Shown here: positions 11,404 through 23,828 of the stretch, piece by piece
How the letters are laid out: each line of letters opens with the position of its first letter
Position numbering within the stretch: the first letter of the stretch is position 1
Assembly (NCBI RefSeq): GCF_029873635.1
Contig: NC_080422.1
Coordinates: 2,336,001-2,400,000 of the forward strand
Reading direction: 5' to 3'
DNA length: 64,000 bases
Source of the DNA: Malania oleifera
Lineage: Eukaryota > Streptophyta > Magnoliopsida > Santalales > Ximeniaceae
Made by a program: the position numbers and the translations under genes
The notes under the pieces: model-generated
What the model saw: only the letters and a program-made list of their open reading frames with translations
The model's database searches: none
What the model was told of the DNA's origin: nothing

Positions 11404-13557
11404 TGTTGACCTTATAGGTCACACCCTGGTTTTGATAATGACAAACTCAATTGTATTTAATAAATATCCAGTTCATGTGCAGGTTTATACTAACATACAT
11501 TCAAGGGCACGTGAAAGCTTGAAGACAATTTCATATTCCCAATTGTAATATCTCTAAGTAAATTTTGTCTGTAATAGTAATTAGGCTGTCTGTAATAGTA
11601 ATTAGGGTACTGGTTTGTAATAAGCTCACACACATCACATGAATGATTTACTTTGTAAGCTCAAACCGAACCATAGAAAGACCTTAGAGTGTACCTTCGG
11701 GCGACCGAAGGTCGACCGACACCGGACTTTTTCGGTGTCTTCAAAATTGGACCCCAAGTGGCCTTAGGACACACACATATGCACATATGTTTATTAGGCA
11801 CTTAAAATTGATTGAGTTGGGTCAATTCGGGACCGAAATGCACACTTGGTGCACTTTCGGTCGACCGAGCCAAACAGTTCAAATTGGCCCGGTCGACCGA
11901 AACCGTTCCGGGTCAACTATTTGACCCGGTCCCGGTCGACCGACCCCTTACAGGTCATTTGACCTCGGTCGACCGAACCACTTGGGAGTCAACTATTTGA
12001 CCCCCCGGTCGACCGACCACTTTTGTACTCCAACAACTCGGTCGACTGAAGAGCCTCGAGAGAATTCCCAACAACTCGGTCGACTGAGCCGTGCAGTTCA
12101 AAAAGGCCTCGGTCGACCGAAACTCGGAGATTTCAAAAATCGCCCTTACCCGGTCGACCGACCCCTTAGTTCAAAATGCCCTCGGTCGACCGAGCTACTT
12201 GAGTCCCGGTCGACCGAGCTACTTTTGGTCGACCGGACCTCTCGGGTTGCCCTGATTTTTTTTACCGCGATTAAATTTTTTAAACAGGGTTAAATTTTCT
12301 TAAGTGTCATTAATCTTTTCTGAAAATTCCTAATAAGTCCCCAACGGTCAAAATTCTTGGTATGTCTATATATACTCCTTCATTTGGTGGATTAAGCACG
12401 GATTAGCAAATAAATTAAGAAAAATTTTCTCTCAAGCCAAATACTCATATTTGCCTCCTACTACTTACATTACTTTGAAAACCTACTCAAGCTTACACTC
12501 TTCATCTATCCAAATCATTTGTAAGTGTATTGAGTCTTTTATTTTTGGTTAGCTCTTCATATTGCTGTGTATTTGAATCGATTTTTGAGAGCATAACCTA
12601 AGTTTTCTTAGGAGGCTTTGCCAATAAGCCTGCCCTAAGAAAGACTCTTTGTGACATCCCAAGTATTGCACTCTAGTTGCAATATCTTAGGAAGTTCATT
12701 TTTGTTTGGAGATTGCAAAAATACTTTCAAACATATTTGAATATCTTGTGGTGTTCATATTGATATATTTGGGAAAGGATATTCGTGTGTGTGTGATATA
12801 TAAATCTTTGTGGTATTGTTTGTACAAGTTTTATAAATATATATCATTTACCGAAAACAAAGATTATCTACTTTGCAATACAAGTACATACGCATTCTAT
12901 TGATTGATAATATTGAGGCTTGCTTGGTATTCTGTGTGAACACTCTTGACTGAATATTTTGAAGTGCACAGATTATTATTGACACTCTCACGTACGTGTT
13001 ACACTGATAGAAAACATAGTTGAGAGATTGACATTTTAGACCACACAGAGCTTACATTTTAAATCACTTGTGGTGTTTGTGTTTGTGCGCATTTGTGGTA
13101 CATATCTGCTTTACTTGAAAGCACAATTGTATTGTACCTTTGATTGTATATCTGAGAGATTCCAGGCGTGGCCTGAGGGGGCGGTAATCCAGCCCGGTAA
13201 GGATTGGTGTAAAGGTTGAGGTCAGCCCTGTGGTAATTTGACCTGGTTTGTATAGGTGACGCTCCACCCGTTTAAGTGAGCAAGGTATTGTGATAATCCT
13301 TGTGCTGGTTAGCCAAGGCGGGGACGTAGGGGGTTGGCCGAACCTCGATAACATATCCGCGTGTCATCTTCTCTTTACTGCTTTCTGATACTTGTGTGAT
13401 TGTTTAAACTGCTTCATCTGATCTCTGGCACATTTACATCATTTGCACTAGATTGACCCTAGGCTTGTGAACATACTGCTGCTAGGAGGAATACTTATAA
13501 GGTAAAATTTAAAAATACCAATTCACCCCCCCTCTTGGGATCACAATAAAGCTAACA
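11404..13557 (+). repeat. 3' LTR of copia element C
   Basis: The LTR is about 2.15 kb, starts TGTTGACCTTATAGG and ends GCTAACA. It has a dense array of GGTCGACCGA palindromes in U3 (about 11,699-12,240), a TATA box at 12,367-12,374, an R/U5 block with AAGGCGGGGACGTAGG, and CACCCCCCCTCTTGGGA close to its end. The last two blocks also occur in the solo LTRs at 44,868 and 52,763. Confidence 0.88.
11699..12374 (+). promoter_or_regulatory. Copia LTR promoter with GGTCGACCGA array
   Basis: More than a dozen copies of CGGTCGACCGA or close variants are spaced irregularly by about 15-50 bases, followed about 120 bases later by TCTATATATACTCC. The arrangement of motif array then TATA parallels the gypsy LTRs in this window, although the flanking sequence is unrelated. 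Confidence 0.6.
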
Positions 13558-14643
13558 CTCTGCATCACCTGGCGTCAGGGCATAAACTCGCGTTGGAGCT
13601 ACGTTCCTCTGCTGGCCACCCCCGGGCGCCTGGTATCCTCCCCGAGTAGCCTGATGTCCTCCCTGATAAGGCCTGGTTGCTGGGACCTGGTCCTGCTGAC
13701 CTGGGCAATCACGCATCACGTGACCTGGTTTCCCACAACGATAACATACACCCTTACCTGCTTGGCACTCACCCAAATGATGTCTCCCTCATGTCTGACA
13801 CACTAGGTAAGTCTGTGCACCCTGGTTCCCACGAGGTCCTGTCATCTGCCTTTGGTCTCCCCTATCACGACCACCTCTCCATGGACCCCTACTGGAGCCA
13901 GCCTAGAAACCCTAAGGTGCAGGCCTCTTCCTCTGATTTTGAGCTGCTACACCCCTCTAAATGTCACTCTCAATAATCGCAGCTCTGTCTACAACCTCTT
14001 TGAATGTCTGAGCCCTAAAACCAATCACCTGCTCAAACAGATTCTGCCTCAACCCTTTTTCAAACTTCCTAGCCTTCTTCTCTTCATCAAGTGCTAGATG
14101 TGGAGCAAAACGCGACAACTCGACAAACCGAACCACGTTCTAAGATACAATCATCTGCCCCTGTACCAAATGCAGGAACTCTGCTGCCTTCGCACTCCGA
14201 ACGATAGCAAGGAAATACCGCTCGAAGAACATATCTTTGAATCGATCCCACGTCACTGGAACTGGAACTGGACTCTGCTCCTCTATCAAACGCGCTGCTC
14301 TCCACCAGCGCTTCACCTCCCCTGTCATTTTAAAAGAAGAAAATGCTACCTTCTGCTCATCCGTACATGGAAGCACCGCCAGCATCTCCTCGATATCCTG
14401 GATCCAATTCTCAACTACAGCAAGGTCATCTCCTCCAACAAAGGATGGGGGCTTCATACGTGTAAACTGCTTAATCGAACAGCCACGCTCCCCAGAACTC
14501 CTGGCCATCCCAGTCATCACATGCTGAGTGACACTGCGCAGCACAGCATCAGTATCTCTTCTACCTATGCTGGAAGGTCCTGGTCTGTCCTCCCCAGCAT
14601 TCGTGCCGCTACTCCCTAGGTCCATCCTAAAAATAAGAAACAC
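13558..14643 (-). pseudogene. Element B gag with zinc knuckle (fossil)
   Basis: On the minus strand the Gag domain shows FTRMKPPSFVGG, WIQDIEEMLAVL, GEVKRWW and FFERYF. Downstream is a CCHC zinc knuckle (CYRCGKPGHVMRDC) followed by a glycine/glutamine-rich stretch. The copy in element A has the same order. The remnant is cut at the end of element C's LTR just before where protease should begin. A few breaks. Confidence 0.85.
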
Positions 14644-14914
14644 ACTTAAGCACTTATTCCTTATACGGACCTATCCTGTACCAACTTAAAATCAACTACC
14701 TTCCCTATCCTTAACCAATATCTAGTTCTGCCATCTAGACACACGATCCGACAATAGTTTACTATGGTTTTCCTGAAATCGTCACCCCAGGAAAACAACC
14801 GAAACCGCTATGAAAATCCTGTATCCAGACACAAAACAAACCTCAAATCCTTTTTCCTATACTCTGGTATTGCTTCTGCTGCACTTTAAAGTCTACAGAA
14901 GCTAGCAAACCTAG

Positions 14915-14926
14915 GCTCTGATACCA
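14915..14926 (-). other. Primer binding site of element B (tRNA-iMet)
   Basis: On the minus strand TGGTATCAGAGC starts three bases after the end of the 5' LTR, the same spacing as in element A. Confidence 0.9.
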
Positions 14927-14929
14927 AGT

Positions 14930-16926
14930 TGTAACGACGTGCTTAATTAACTAGGCGTATTTTTTTTTTTTTTTACTCTAATATTCTACATGCTCTGATA
15001 CCATGCTGGGGGTAAACCCAACCAAAACCTAAGCAGCAAAAAGCGGAAATCATGTATCATAACCATAAATTATTACATACAATACCAGAGTTCATAAATG
15101 TTTTCCCCAAAATATATGCATATATCACTGTTCCCAAAATAACCTCAACTGGTGAGGGTAATACAAAAATGCTCCCAAAAATGATACTCACTCTCTTTCA
15201 GGGCACTACTGAAGCCCTTCTATTTGCGAGCCTGGTCTGCTCGCCTACTTGGATCACCTGAAAATATATCAACACTGAGATGAGCCAACGCTCAGTGAGG
15301 AGAAGTATGCTATTACTAGTGTGTGACAAATGAGCTACTATATATATATATATATATATATATATCATGAAATCTATTTTCATATAAACATGAATAGCTA
15401 AATATAAAGTACAGTACCAATAATAAAACACACCACCCCTTTTCCCTATTGCTTAACATACAGTATTATGGTTATAATTCAAAATACTTCTAGTGTATAT
15501 AGTAGGGTACCCGTTTCTGTAAATCAATACGTAAGTAACAGTAACTGAAACTGTTCCCTGTGACTATCTGTGTCATGACATGCCCCTCATGACCATGTTG
15601 TGCGGCCCGTAGGCTAGATTTACCCTGACCGGCCAATCAAGAATAAATCATTGAATTCCGTCAGTCGACTTGCCCACCTCAACCCATATTTGGATGGGGA
15701 GCCTAACCTCTTCAAGGGCCTAGGTGGTCGACTTTACCACGTATTATCTGAATAGGTGGTTGTACTCATAAAGTAACATAGTATCTGTAGCAACGGTACC
15801 GTGCTCTGTAGCTGCAAGTCCAACAGGGTCTGATATCATATAATATATTTCTATACATAACTAACTGATTTGCCATGATTCTAAAGTACTGAAATAACCA
15901 TGATGCTGCATAACGTACTGAAATATGAATAATCATAACATGAAACTGCATATTCGTAGTACTGGAATTCGTATAATCATGGTACTGAGATTCATAAAAT
16001 CATGTTACTGAAATCCATAAAATCACGATACTGAAGTTCGTATAACCATAATATTGAAATTCATAAAATCGGGAAACTAAATTCGTAAAACATATCCCCG
16101 TACCATATACATAATCACAAGCCACACCATACTAAAATACGTAATTTTCATAAATAAATAAACTGTATAATATTTAGAAATTTCCTAGCGTAGCATATTT
16201 CCCTTACCTGACTACTGGAAAGCCCCTAGGGAATACAAGTTTAACACGCGCAGGGCCTCCTACAAAACACCCTGAAACCAACATTTGCCAAAACAAAACA
16301 TCAATATTCTTTTGCCTATATCATTTTCTATAACTGGCAGGAAGTCAAAAACTGGATAAAAGACCTTACCCGAAATTTGGGATGAAATCCAACTTCACTT
16401 TCCTGACTATCCGCTCCGACAGATTCACAGAGAACTCCGCCAGGAGTGTCGTGGTAGCTTCGGATGGTCGATCCGGTGACTGGTGGGGCCGGAATCGAAG
16501 AGAGAAGGGAGAAGGAGATGTAGAGAGAGAGCTCGGTGAAAATGGTAAAAAATCCTGGGTTTCCACTATTTATAGGGCCAGGTTTGTCGACGAGACACGT
16601 CACCTCGTCGATGAGCCCTTCAAAAAATTCGTCGACGAGACCCTGTGTTCATCGACAAAATTCAGAGCAGCCTAAACCATCTCTCGGTATTTTCTTGTCG
16701 ACGATGCCTTGTGTTCGTCAACGAAATTCTAAAGACCTTCATCGACGAGACCTTGTGTTCGTCAACGAAGCTGGGCAATTTCCTGAATTTATGATTATTG
16801 AACATTATCTCCAAAATGCAATGTCGTCAACGAACGTAGAAGTCTACGGCCTCCTTCTGTTTCTGTTTCAATTTTCTCTTCCTCTTTAATATTAAAAAAA
16901 ATGTTATTATTCTTCGGGTCACTATA
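14930..16926 (-). repeat. 5' LTR of element B
   Basis: This LTR is nearly identical to 3,956-5,964. It differs by a TA microsatellite (about 15,341-15,365) and by a much shorter GA run in the leader. An internal primer-site-like 12-mer lies at 14,992-15,003. Confidence 0.9.
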
Positions 16927-19900
16927 GGTCAGGGTCCCCCAATCTGTCATATTTGTGGTAGGAGGCACTAGGGAGAGTGTCGAGCTGGTGGTGTGGTGTG
17001 TTATTTCTGCGGTAGATCGGGACACATGGTGCGAGACTGCCCTACCCCACCAGATGCAGTTCCAGCTCTCAGACCATACCGGGGAGGTTATCAGGCGCCA
17101 CGTGGCGGCCAACAGAGAAATACGACTCCAGCCAAGGTGTTTACTTTGACGCTGGGTGAGGCTGAGACGGTAGGTGAGGTGGTGACAGGTATGGTTATTA
17201 TGTTTTCTTTTAAAGTTATTGCATTGTTTGATTCAGGAACTACACACTCGTTCGTGTCTTCGGGGTGTGTTAAATTATGTGGGGCTGAAACACAACTGTT
17301 AGAAGTTGAATTGTTGGTATCTACACCGACTGGGTTAGCAGTGAGGTATAATAGGGTACTCCGAGGTTGTCCAGTTGATATTCAAGGAAAGACTTTGTCT
17401 GCTAATTTGATAGTGCTAAACATGCACGGGTTTGATGTTATATTTGGCATGGATTGGCTAGCGGCCAATTTTGCCAGCATTGATTACCGAGCACGAGAAG
17501 TGATATTTAGATCTCCGGGAGAAACATAATTCAAGTTTGTAGGGTCGCGAGTGCAATCCCTGCCTCAACTAGTTTCAGCTATTCAAGGCAGAAGACTATT
17601 GCTGAGTGGTTGTCAGGGGTTTGTGGCTGTTGTGAAGGAGAAGTCAGACAATGAACTGAAACTTGCTAACACGTCGATAGTAAAAGAGTTTACAGATGTT
17701 TTCCCAGACGAGTTACCAGGATTGCCGCCCGACCATAAGGTAGATTTCCCTATTGATCTACTTCTAGGTACAACACCGATTTTTAAAGTACCTTATCGGA
17801 TGGTGCCAGCAGAGTTGGTAGATTGAAAAATCAGTTGCAAGATCTACTTGATAAAGACTTCATACGACCCAGTGTATCTCCGTGGGGAGCTCCAGTTTTA
17901 TTTGTGAAGAAGAAAGATGGGACTATGAAAATGTGTATTGACTATAGGGAGATTAATAAAGTGACAATCAAGAACAAATATCCTCTACCCCGTATCGACG
18001 ATTTGTTTGACCAGCTCTAGGGTACACAGGTGTATTCAAAGATTGACCTCAGATTCGGCTACCATCAAGTAAAGGTGAAAGCAGAAGACGTCTCGAAGAC
18101 AGCCTTCAGGACCAGGTACGGGCATTACGAGTTTCTTGTTATGCCGTTTGGTTTGACGAATGCTCATGCGGTATTTATGGACTTGATGAATAGAGTCTTT
18201 CACCAATACCTAGACAAGTTTGTTGTTGTGTTTATTGATGATGTACTGGTTTATTCGAGGAGTTATGAGGAGCATAAGACGCACCTGAGGCAGGTTTTGC
18301 AGACACTTCGGGAAAAGAAGTTATACGTCAAGTTCAGTAAATGTGAAATTTGGCTGGAGAAGGTCTTTTACTTGGGGCATGTTATATCTGGAGACGGTAT
18401 TTCTATGGATCCTATCAAAATTGAGGCAGTAGTGAATTGGGTTAGACCGAGAAATGTCTAGGAGATCACGAGTTTCTTGGGACTAGTTGGCTATTATTGC
18501 CGTTTCGTTAAGGGATTCTCAGCCTTGTCGAGACCTTTGACACGACTGACGAGGAAGAATATCAAATTTGAGTGGGACAACAGCTGTGAGTAGAGTTTTC
18601 AAGAACTGAAGCAAAGATTAGGTACAATACCAATATTGGTTATCCTATCAGGGGGTGAGGGATATGTCATTTACAGTGATGCGTCCTTGAAGGGACTTGG
18701 CTGTGTACTAATGTAGCATGGCAGGGCAGTGGCGTATGCATCCAAGCAGTTGAAAGAATATGAAAAGAACTACCCTACACATGATCTTGAATTAGCTGCA
18801 GTGGTACACGCATTGAAAATTTGGAGGCATTACTTGTACGGCGAGCAATGTGAGATTTTCTCCGACCACAAGAGGTTAAAGTATTTCTTCACGCAGAAGG
18901 AACTAAATATGAAGCAGAGAAGGTGGTTGGAGTTGATAAAGGATTTTGATTGTACCATCAATTATCACTTAGGGAAAGCAAACATGGTAGCTGATGCGTT
19001 GAACTAGAAATCCAGGGAACCAGTGTTAGCGGCTATGGAGATCCAGTATCCGATCATGATGGATCTGGAGAGACTCGGCATAGAGTTGGTAGAGAGTGAT
19101 CTTCCAGTGTGTATTTCTAGCCTAGTAGTACAACCTACTCTGCAAGAAAAAAATAAAGCCGCTCAAAAGGAAGACCTAGAATTAGTAGAGGTGATAGACA
19201 AAGTATAGATTGGTTAGGGGGAGGATTTCAGTATTGCAAATGACGAAACTTTGTGATTCCGTTCTAGATTATGCATTCCTACTGATACTGAGATCAGGAG
19301 GACTATTTTAGAAAAGACTCATAGATCTTTGTATACAGTTCATCCCGGTAGTACGAAGATGTACATGGATCTGCGAGAGTCGTACTGGTGGAGTCGTATG
19401 AAGAGAGAGATCGCCGAGTATGTAGCCCAGTGTTTGACGTGCCAACAGGTAAAGCCTGAGCACCAGAGGCCGGTAGGGCAGTTATAGCCGTCATTTATCT
19501 CAGAGTGGAAGTGGGATCATATAACTATGGACTTCGTGTTAGGACTACCGACGGCATTACTTGGCCAGAATGCCATCTGGGTGATTGTTGACCGTTTGAC
19601 TAAGACCACCCACTTTATACCTATCAAGATTAGTTATCCCCTCAACCATTTAGTGGAGATTTACGTCCAGGAGATAGTTCGTTCTCATAGGGTACCAGTA
19701 TCCATAGTGTCAGATCGAGACTCGCATTTCACGTCACAGTTCTAGAGAAGTCTATAGGAAACTTTAGGGTCTCAGCTATATTTCAGCATGGCATTCCATC
19801 CTCAGTCAGACGAGCAGACTGAGAGGACGATACAGACATTAGAGGATATGCTCTATGCATGCGTATTAGATTTTGGGGGTAGCTAGACTTAGTTCATGCC

Positions 19901-20573
19901 ATTAGTAGAATTTGCGTATAATAACAGTTATCAGTCCAATATTGGCATGGCACCATTTGAGGCTTTGTACGGTAGGAGATGTCGTTCTCCTTTATTTTGG
20001 GATGAATTGCGTGAGCGGAAAGTAGTGGGGTCAGAGCTTGTGCAGCAAGCGCGTGATAAGGTTCGACTGATCAGAGATAGGATTAGTGCAGTTCAGAGCC
20101 GAAAGAAAAGTTATACTGATAATCGCCGCAAAAATCTGGAATTTGATGTGGGTAATCATGTGTTTTTGAAGATAGCTTTGATGAAAGGGGTTATGCGATT
20201 TGAGAAGAAGGGTAAACTTAGTCCTAGGTTTATCGGTCCATTTGAAATTCTAGATAAAGTGGGACCGATAGCCTACAGGCTAGCTTTACCACCTGTGTTA
20301 TTCAAGATCCACGACGTATTCCATATTACTATGTTAAGGAAATACATCACAGATCCTTCTCATATCATCAGTTATGATGAATTAGAGTTTAGTGATTCAC
20401 TGGTGTATGAGGAGGTACCCATACAAATTCTGGATAGGAAAGTACAGGAGCTACATAACAAGAAGATTCCTCAGGGAAAAGTTTTGTGGAGGAATCATGC
20501 GGTAGAAAAGGCTTCTTGGGAATCTGAGGAGCAGATGAGACAGAGGTATCCGCATCTATTCCAAAAAGTTTAA
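16926..20573 (+). pseudogene. Element A gag end and pol (fossil)
   Basis: This continues element A after the insertion. It contains a CCHC knuckle (CYFCGRSGHMVRDC), an aspartic protease (ALFDSGTTHSFV), RT ([20 protein letters not shown]), RNase H, the integrase HHCC region with CLTCQQ, the integrase core (WDHITMDFV) and a C-terminal tail. The tail has GPFEIL, FHITMLRKY and a chromodomain-like PIQILDRKVQEL...VLWRNH segment that marks chromoviruses of the Tekay type. Chromodomains are thought to steer insertion to heterochromatin. Many breaks. Confidence 0.9.
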
Positions 20574-20816
20574 ATAAATAAAATGTAAGTAGTAAGGTAG
20601 AATTTCTTTTGCATGTACATGTAATGGTTTAATTAGTGTAACATTTTTTTTTTTTTGGGAGAATTTTTCTTTTGTATGTGTAATCTTCCAGGACTCAGAA
20701 TGTAACCACGGTATTCCTCTGTCATAAGTAAGGGTAAGTAATAAAATAAGTAGACCATTTTGCCTACTAAGGGATGATAAATTATGTGAATAGTAAATTT
20801 CGAGGAAAAATTTTAT

Positions 20817-20829
20817 AAGGAGGGGAGAA
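20817..20829 (+). other. Polypurine tract of element A
   Basis: AAGGAGGGGAGAA directly precedes the 3' LTR start TGTGACAAC. It is the plus-strand primer of the family. Confidence 0.88.
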
Positions 20830-23048
20830 TGTGACAACTCAAATAAAAATGGAATTTAAATAATGAAGAGGAAGGAAAATGAAGACAGTAACAGAAGGAG
20901 GAAGTTGACTTCGTCGAGGAACGCTTCGTGTTCGTCAACGACATTGCACTTTGGAAGGATTAATCGAGAGGGTCATCAAGGCTTCGTCGATGAATACAGG
21001 AGATTCGTCGACGAAGGTATAAGAGAATTTGTCGATGAATACAAGGGATTCGTCGATGAGGAAATACCGAGAAAGGTTTGAGCCGACTGAATTTCGTCGA
21101 CGAAATTACTGAAGGATCCTTCAACGAATGACATGGCTCGTCGACGAATTCTCTGCTTTATAAATATCAAAATCCGGATTTTTAACTTCCTAATGAAGCC
21201 AACTCTCTCCTCTCTTTCTCTCCCCTTCGGTTTTCTCTCTCTCTCTCTCTCTTCGATTTCGGGCTAAATTTACATTGGATCGACAATCCAAAGCCACCAC
21301 GACGCTCTTGGGGAAGTTCTCTCCAAATCTACTGGAACGGATCATTGGTGAAAGTAAGCTGGAAATCATCCCTAAGTTGAGATAAGGCTTTTTAAACCAA
21401 ATTTGGTCTTGTGATAGTTATAGGAAATGATATACACATGGAAATACTGAAGTTTAATACTGAAAGTTTTCATTTTCAGGGTATTGGTTAGGGAATCCTA
21501 CGGGTGTTAGACTAGATTATTTTGGGAGCTTTCTCAGTAGTCAGGTAAGGGGATACTAGTATTTTATGAAAAATGTATGTATATTATTATAGAATTTGAT
21601 TTCAGGAAAATAAATATATTTATATATGATTTATATTTGAGAAAATACGGTTAAATGTTGGTATGTTAAATATGCGAAAAATCTGTTCAGTGTGGCATGA
21701 GTATAAAATGATATGAAATACTATTTTCTGGAATGGAATTATGATACAGATTTTTATGATGTGTTTGCCGGCGTACGGGCCATGCTATGATGTGATTTGC
21801 CAGCGTACAGGCTGTGCTATGATGTGATTTGCCAGCGTACAGGCTGTGCTATGATGTGATTTGCCAGCGTACGAGTTGTGCCATGGAGATGAGTTGCCAG
21901 CGTACGGGCTGTGTTATGATGTGTTTGTCGGCGTACATGCCGTGCTATGATGTGATTTGCCAGCGTACGGGCTGTGCTATGATTTTTTGGCGTACGGGCC
22001 AAGTTATGATAAAAGTGTAATACCGGCGTACGAGCCGATAATTTTCATGATATACGTATATATGCGAAATGATATGATTGATGTAAAAATTAATGATATG
22101 AAATATCCATGTATCACAGTTTCAGTATATGCTATATGATATCAGAACCTGGTTGGCTTTGTCCACGCTAGCACTTGCACGGTACCATTGCTATGTGTCC
22201 ATGGTCTTCGTGATCATGATCTTGGTGTTAATGCCGCTGTACGGAGTGGTGTGAGATTGGATGGTCGATGTGGTTTTTAAGAAGTGTATGATCGCCCCTG
22301 GTGTATGGACCAGGTCGGGCAAACCCATCAGACTTACAGACTGTACTTTTGACTTTGCAGTGGTCAGCCAACCATTGTTAAGTCCCGCCTTCGGGCCACA
22401 CAACCCAGTCATGTGGGGGTAATACATGACAACAACCAGTTAACCTACCAAAAATATTTTTATGTTACTGTTATTTTATGAGATGAAATATGATTATGAA
22501 AATGTAGTATGTTCTGCCATGTTTTGATATATATATATAAGTTTTTCCCAGATTGACAAAACAGTTACTAAATATGTTCTATATGGTATATGTATAACAC
22601 GAAATACTCATGTTGCCACACACTGGTATTAGTTTATTTCCCTTACTGAGAGGTGTCTCACTCCTAAATTTTATAAACTTTTCAAGAGCCCCTGATAAGA
22701 GAGCGGGAAAAGCCCCGCTGATCTAGAGTTGTTGTCTACCCTTTTTGAAGGGTAAGTTTTAGTAGGGACAGCTGGATTTTTGTGGGAAGTATCCCTAAAT
22801 TTTGTTTCTTTTGGGATGTATATACTGAAATACAGTGGATGTAGTGACTTTAGTATTTATAGTAATATGATGGATGTTTTCGTATTTATAATATTGTGAT
22901 TGTATGTTTCCTGCTGCTTAGACTTCCGTTTTGTATTTTGATGTATCCCTGATACCCACGGATCCAGGTGAATTATGATCTGCTGAGCTGGAATATGTGA
23001 TATTAATTTTTTTTTTTTTTAAATGTAAAAAATAAGCAAGTCGTCACA
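20830..23048 (+). repeat. 3' LTR of element A
   Basis: The LTR is about 2.2 kb, with GTCGAC motifs at about 20,905-21,150, a TATA box at 21,159-21,166, a roughly 32-bp tandem array of nine units (21,755-22,050) and the terminus GTCGTCACA followed by the CCATC duplication. It is about 115 bases longer than the 5' LTR although its CT run is shorter; extra motif copies and array units contribute. Confidence 0.9.
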
Positions 23049-23364
23049 CCATCTCCCTTTCGCACCCTCATGGCCCAATATGGTTACCCAAAGAAAGCAC
23101 ACCAAAAAGAAAAAAGAAGACCCTGAGTCACATCTTTTATCTTGATGTCTTGGGTTAATGGGCCAGCAGTGGAAATTCAGCCAAGAGGACCTACAACTAT
23201 GTCAAAAGGGTTAAAAAAGAAATGGGCAAAAGAAGAAGAAAAAAAAAAGTTTGTGCTGTTTTGGAGGCTAATGTGAGTGTGGGGCTAGTTTGATTCTGTA
23301 TTGTTGTTCAACTTCACACATCTTGTTAGGACATTCTAATTTTTTTTTTTTTTTTTTTTTTGTG

Positions 23365-23666
23365 GTTTGTTTGGAACTTAAAAAAATACTAAGAAAAGAA
23401 AAGAAAAATATAAATGATTTCATTTTTTTTTCACTTTTAGTTATTAAAAAAGTGAAAAAATATAAAAATATGCCAAATTAATAAACAAAATTTTAGTTTT
23501 ATGCATTCTTAACTTTTGATTTTTGTTAATTTTTAACCACATTAGAACAAATCTTCATTTTTAGTGGCATTTGATGTAGAGAGATAGCATACTGAAAAAT
23601 AAATTTTTCACCTATTTTTCTTTCTCTTTCTTTTTTCAAATTAAATCTTTAATCCAAACTTACCTG
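23365..23666 (+). mobile_element. MITE-like element, copy 1
   Basis: An AT-rich unit begins with TTTGGAACTTAAAAAAATAC and ends with AAATCTTTAATCCAAACTTA. It shares its central order (TTATTAA(A/G)AAAG, CATTTTTAGTGG-like, GATGTAGAGAGA-like) with the copies at 23,930, 34,030, 34,712 and 41,263. No coding capacity. Non-autonomous DNA transposon is the best guess; the superfamily is not determined. Confidence 0.5.
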
Positions 23667-23826
23667 TATAGCCCTTATGTACAAATCCCTAATTGGACAG
23701 ACTCAATAATCACATCCAACCATCTGAACTACCCTCAAAAAATATCCATATGCATAATACACACATACACACACATAAATGTAGTATTATTCAATGAATA
23801 AAGCCCACAAGAGAGCTAAACCCACG

Positions 23827-23828
<2 letters not shown>

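Larger units (their letters stand above)
8687..13557 (+). mobile_element. Element C: Ty1/copia, SIRE-like, 5'-truncated, nested in B
   Basis: This element begins abruptly inside its integrase domain and keeps the rest of pol, a 3' spacer with purine tracts and one full LTR (11,404-13,557). Integrase before RT is the copia order. The RT/RNase H wording (QMDVKSAFLNGYI, YVDDIIFGAT, TKHIEIRHHF, ADIFTKPL) resembles SIRE/Maximus elements. The 5' LTR, gag, protease and most of integrase are missing, so it is dead although the retained frame reads through. It lies inside B and so should be the youngest layer. Confidence 0.88.
3956..16926 (-). mobile_element. Element B: Ty3/gypsy Tekay/Del element nested in A, broken
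   Basis: This is a minus-strand LTR retrotransposon. Read on its own strand it has a 5' LTR (14,930-16,926), a primer site (14,915-14,926), gag with zinc knuckle (14,643 down to 13,558), inserted element C (8,687-13,557), pol from within RT to the C-terminus (8,686 down to about 6,240), a polypurine tract (5,965-5,977) and a 3' LTR (3,956-5,964). Its LTR termini are TGTAGTGAC and GTCGTTACA. About 7 substitutions in about 290 bases compared between its LTRs make it clearly younger than A. Protease and the start of RT are absent. No clear 5-bp duplication is visible at its outer edges. Broken, with several to many breaks. Confidence 0.88.
716..23048 (+). mobile_element. Element A: Ty3/gypsy Tekay/Del chromovirus, broken, nested host
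   Basis: This is the outer LTR retrotransposon. In order it has a 5' LTR (716-2,820), a tRNA-iMet primer site (2,824-2,835), a gag part (to 3,955), foreign element B (3,956-16,926), the rest of gag and pol (16,926-20,573) ending in a chromodomain-like tail, a polypurine tract (20,817-20,829) and a 3' LTR (20,830-23,048). Ends form the inverted pair TGTGAC/GTCACA, and CCATC flanks both sides. RT, integrase and tail sequences are typical of the Tekay (Del) lineage. About 20 differences over roughly 225 bases compared by eye between its LTRs suggest an age of a few million years under commonly used plant rates (inference). The coding part carries many breaks (about ten or more), so it is dead. 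Confidence 0.9.
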
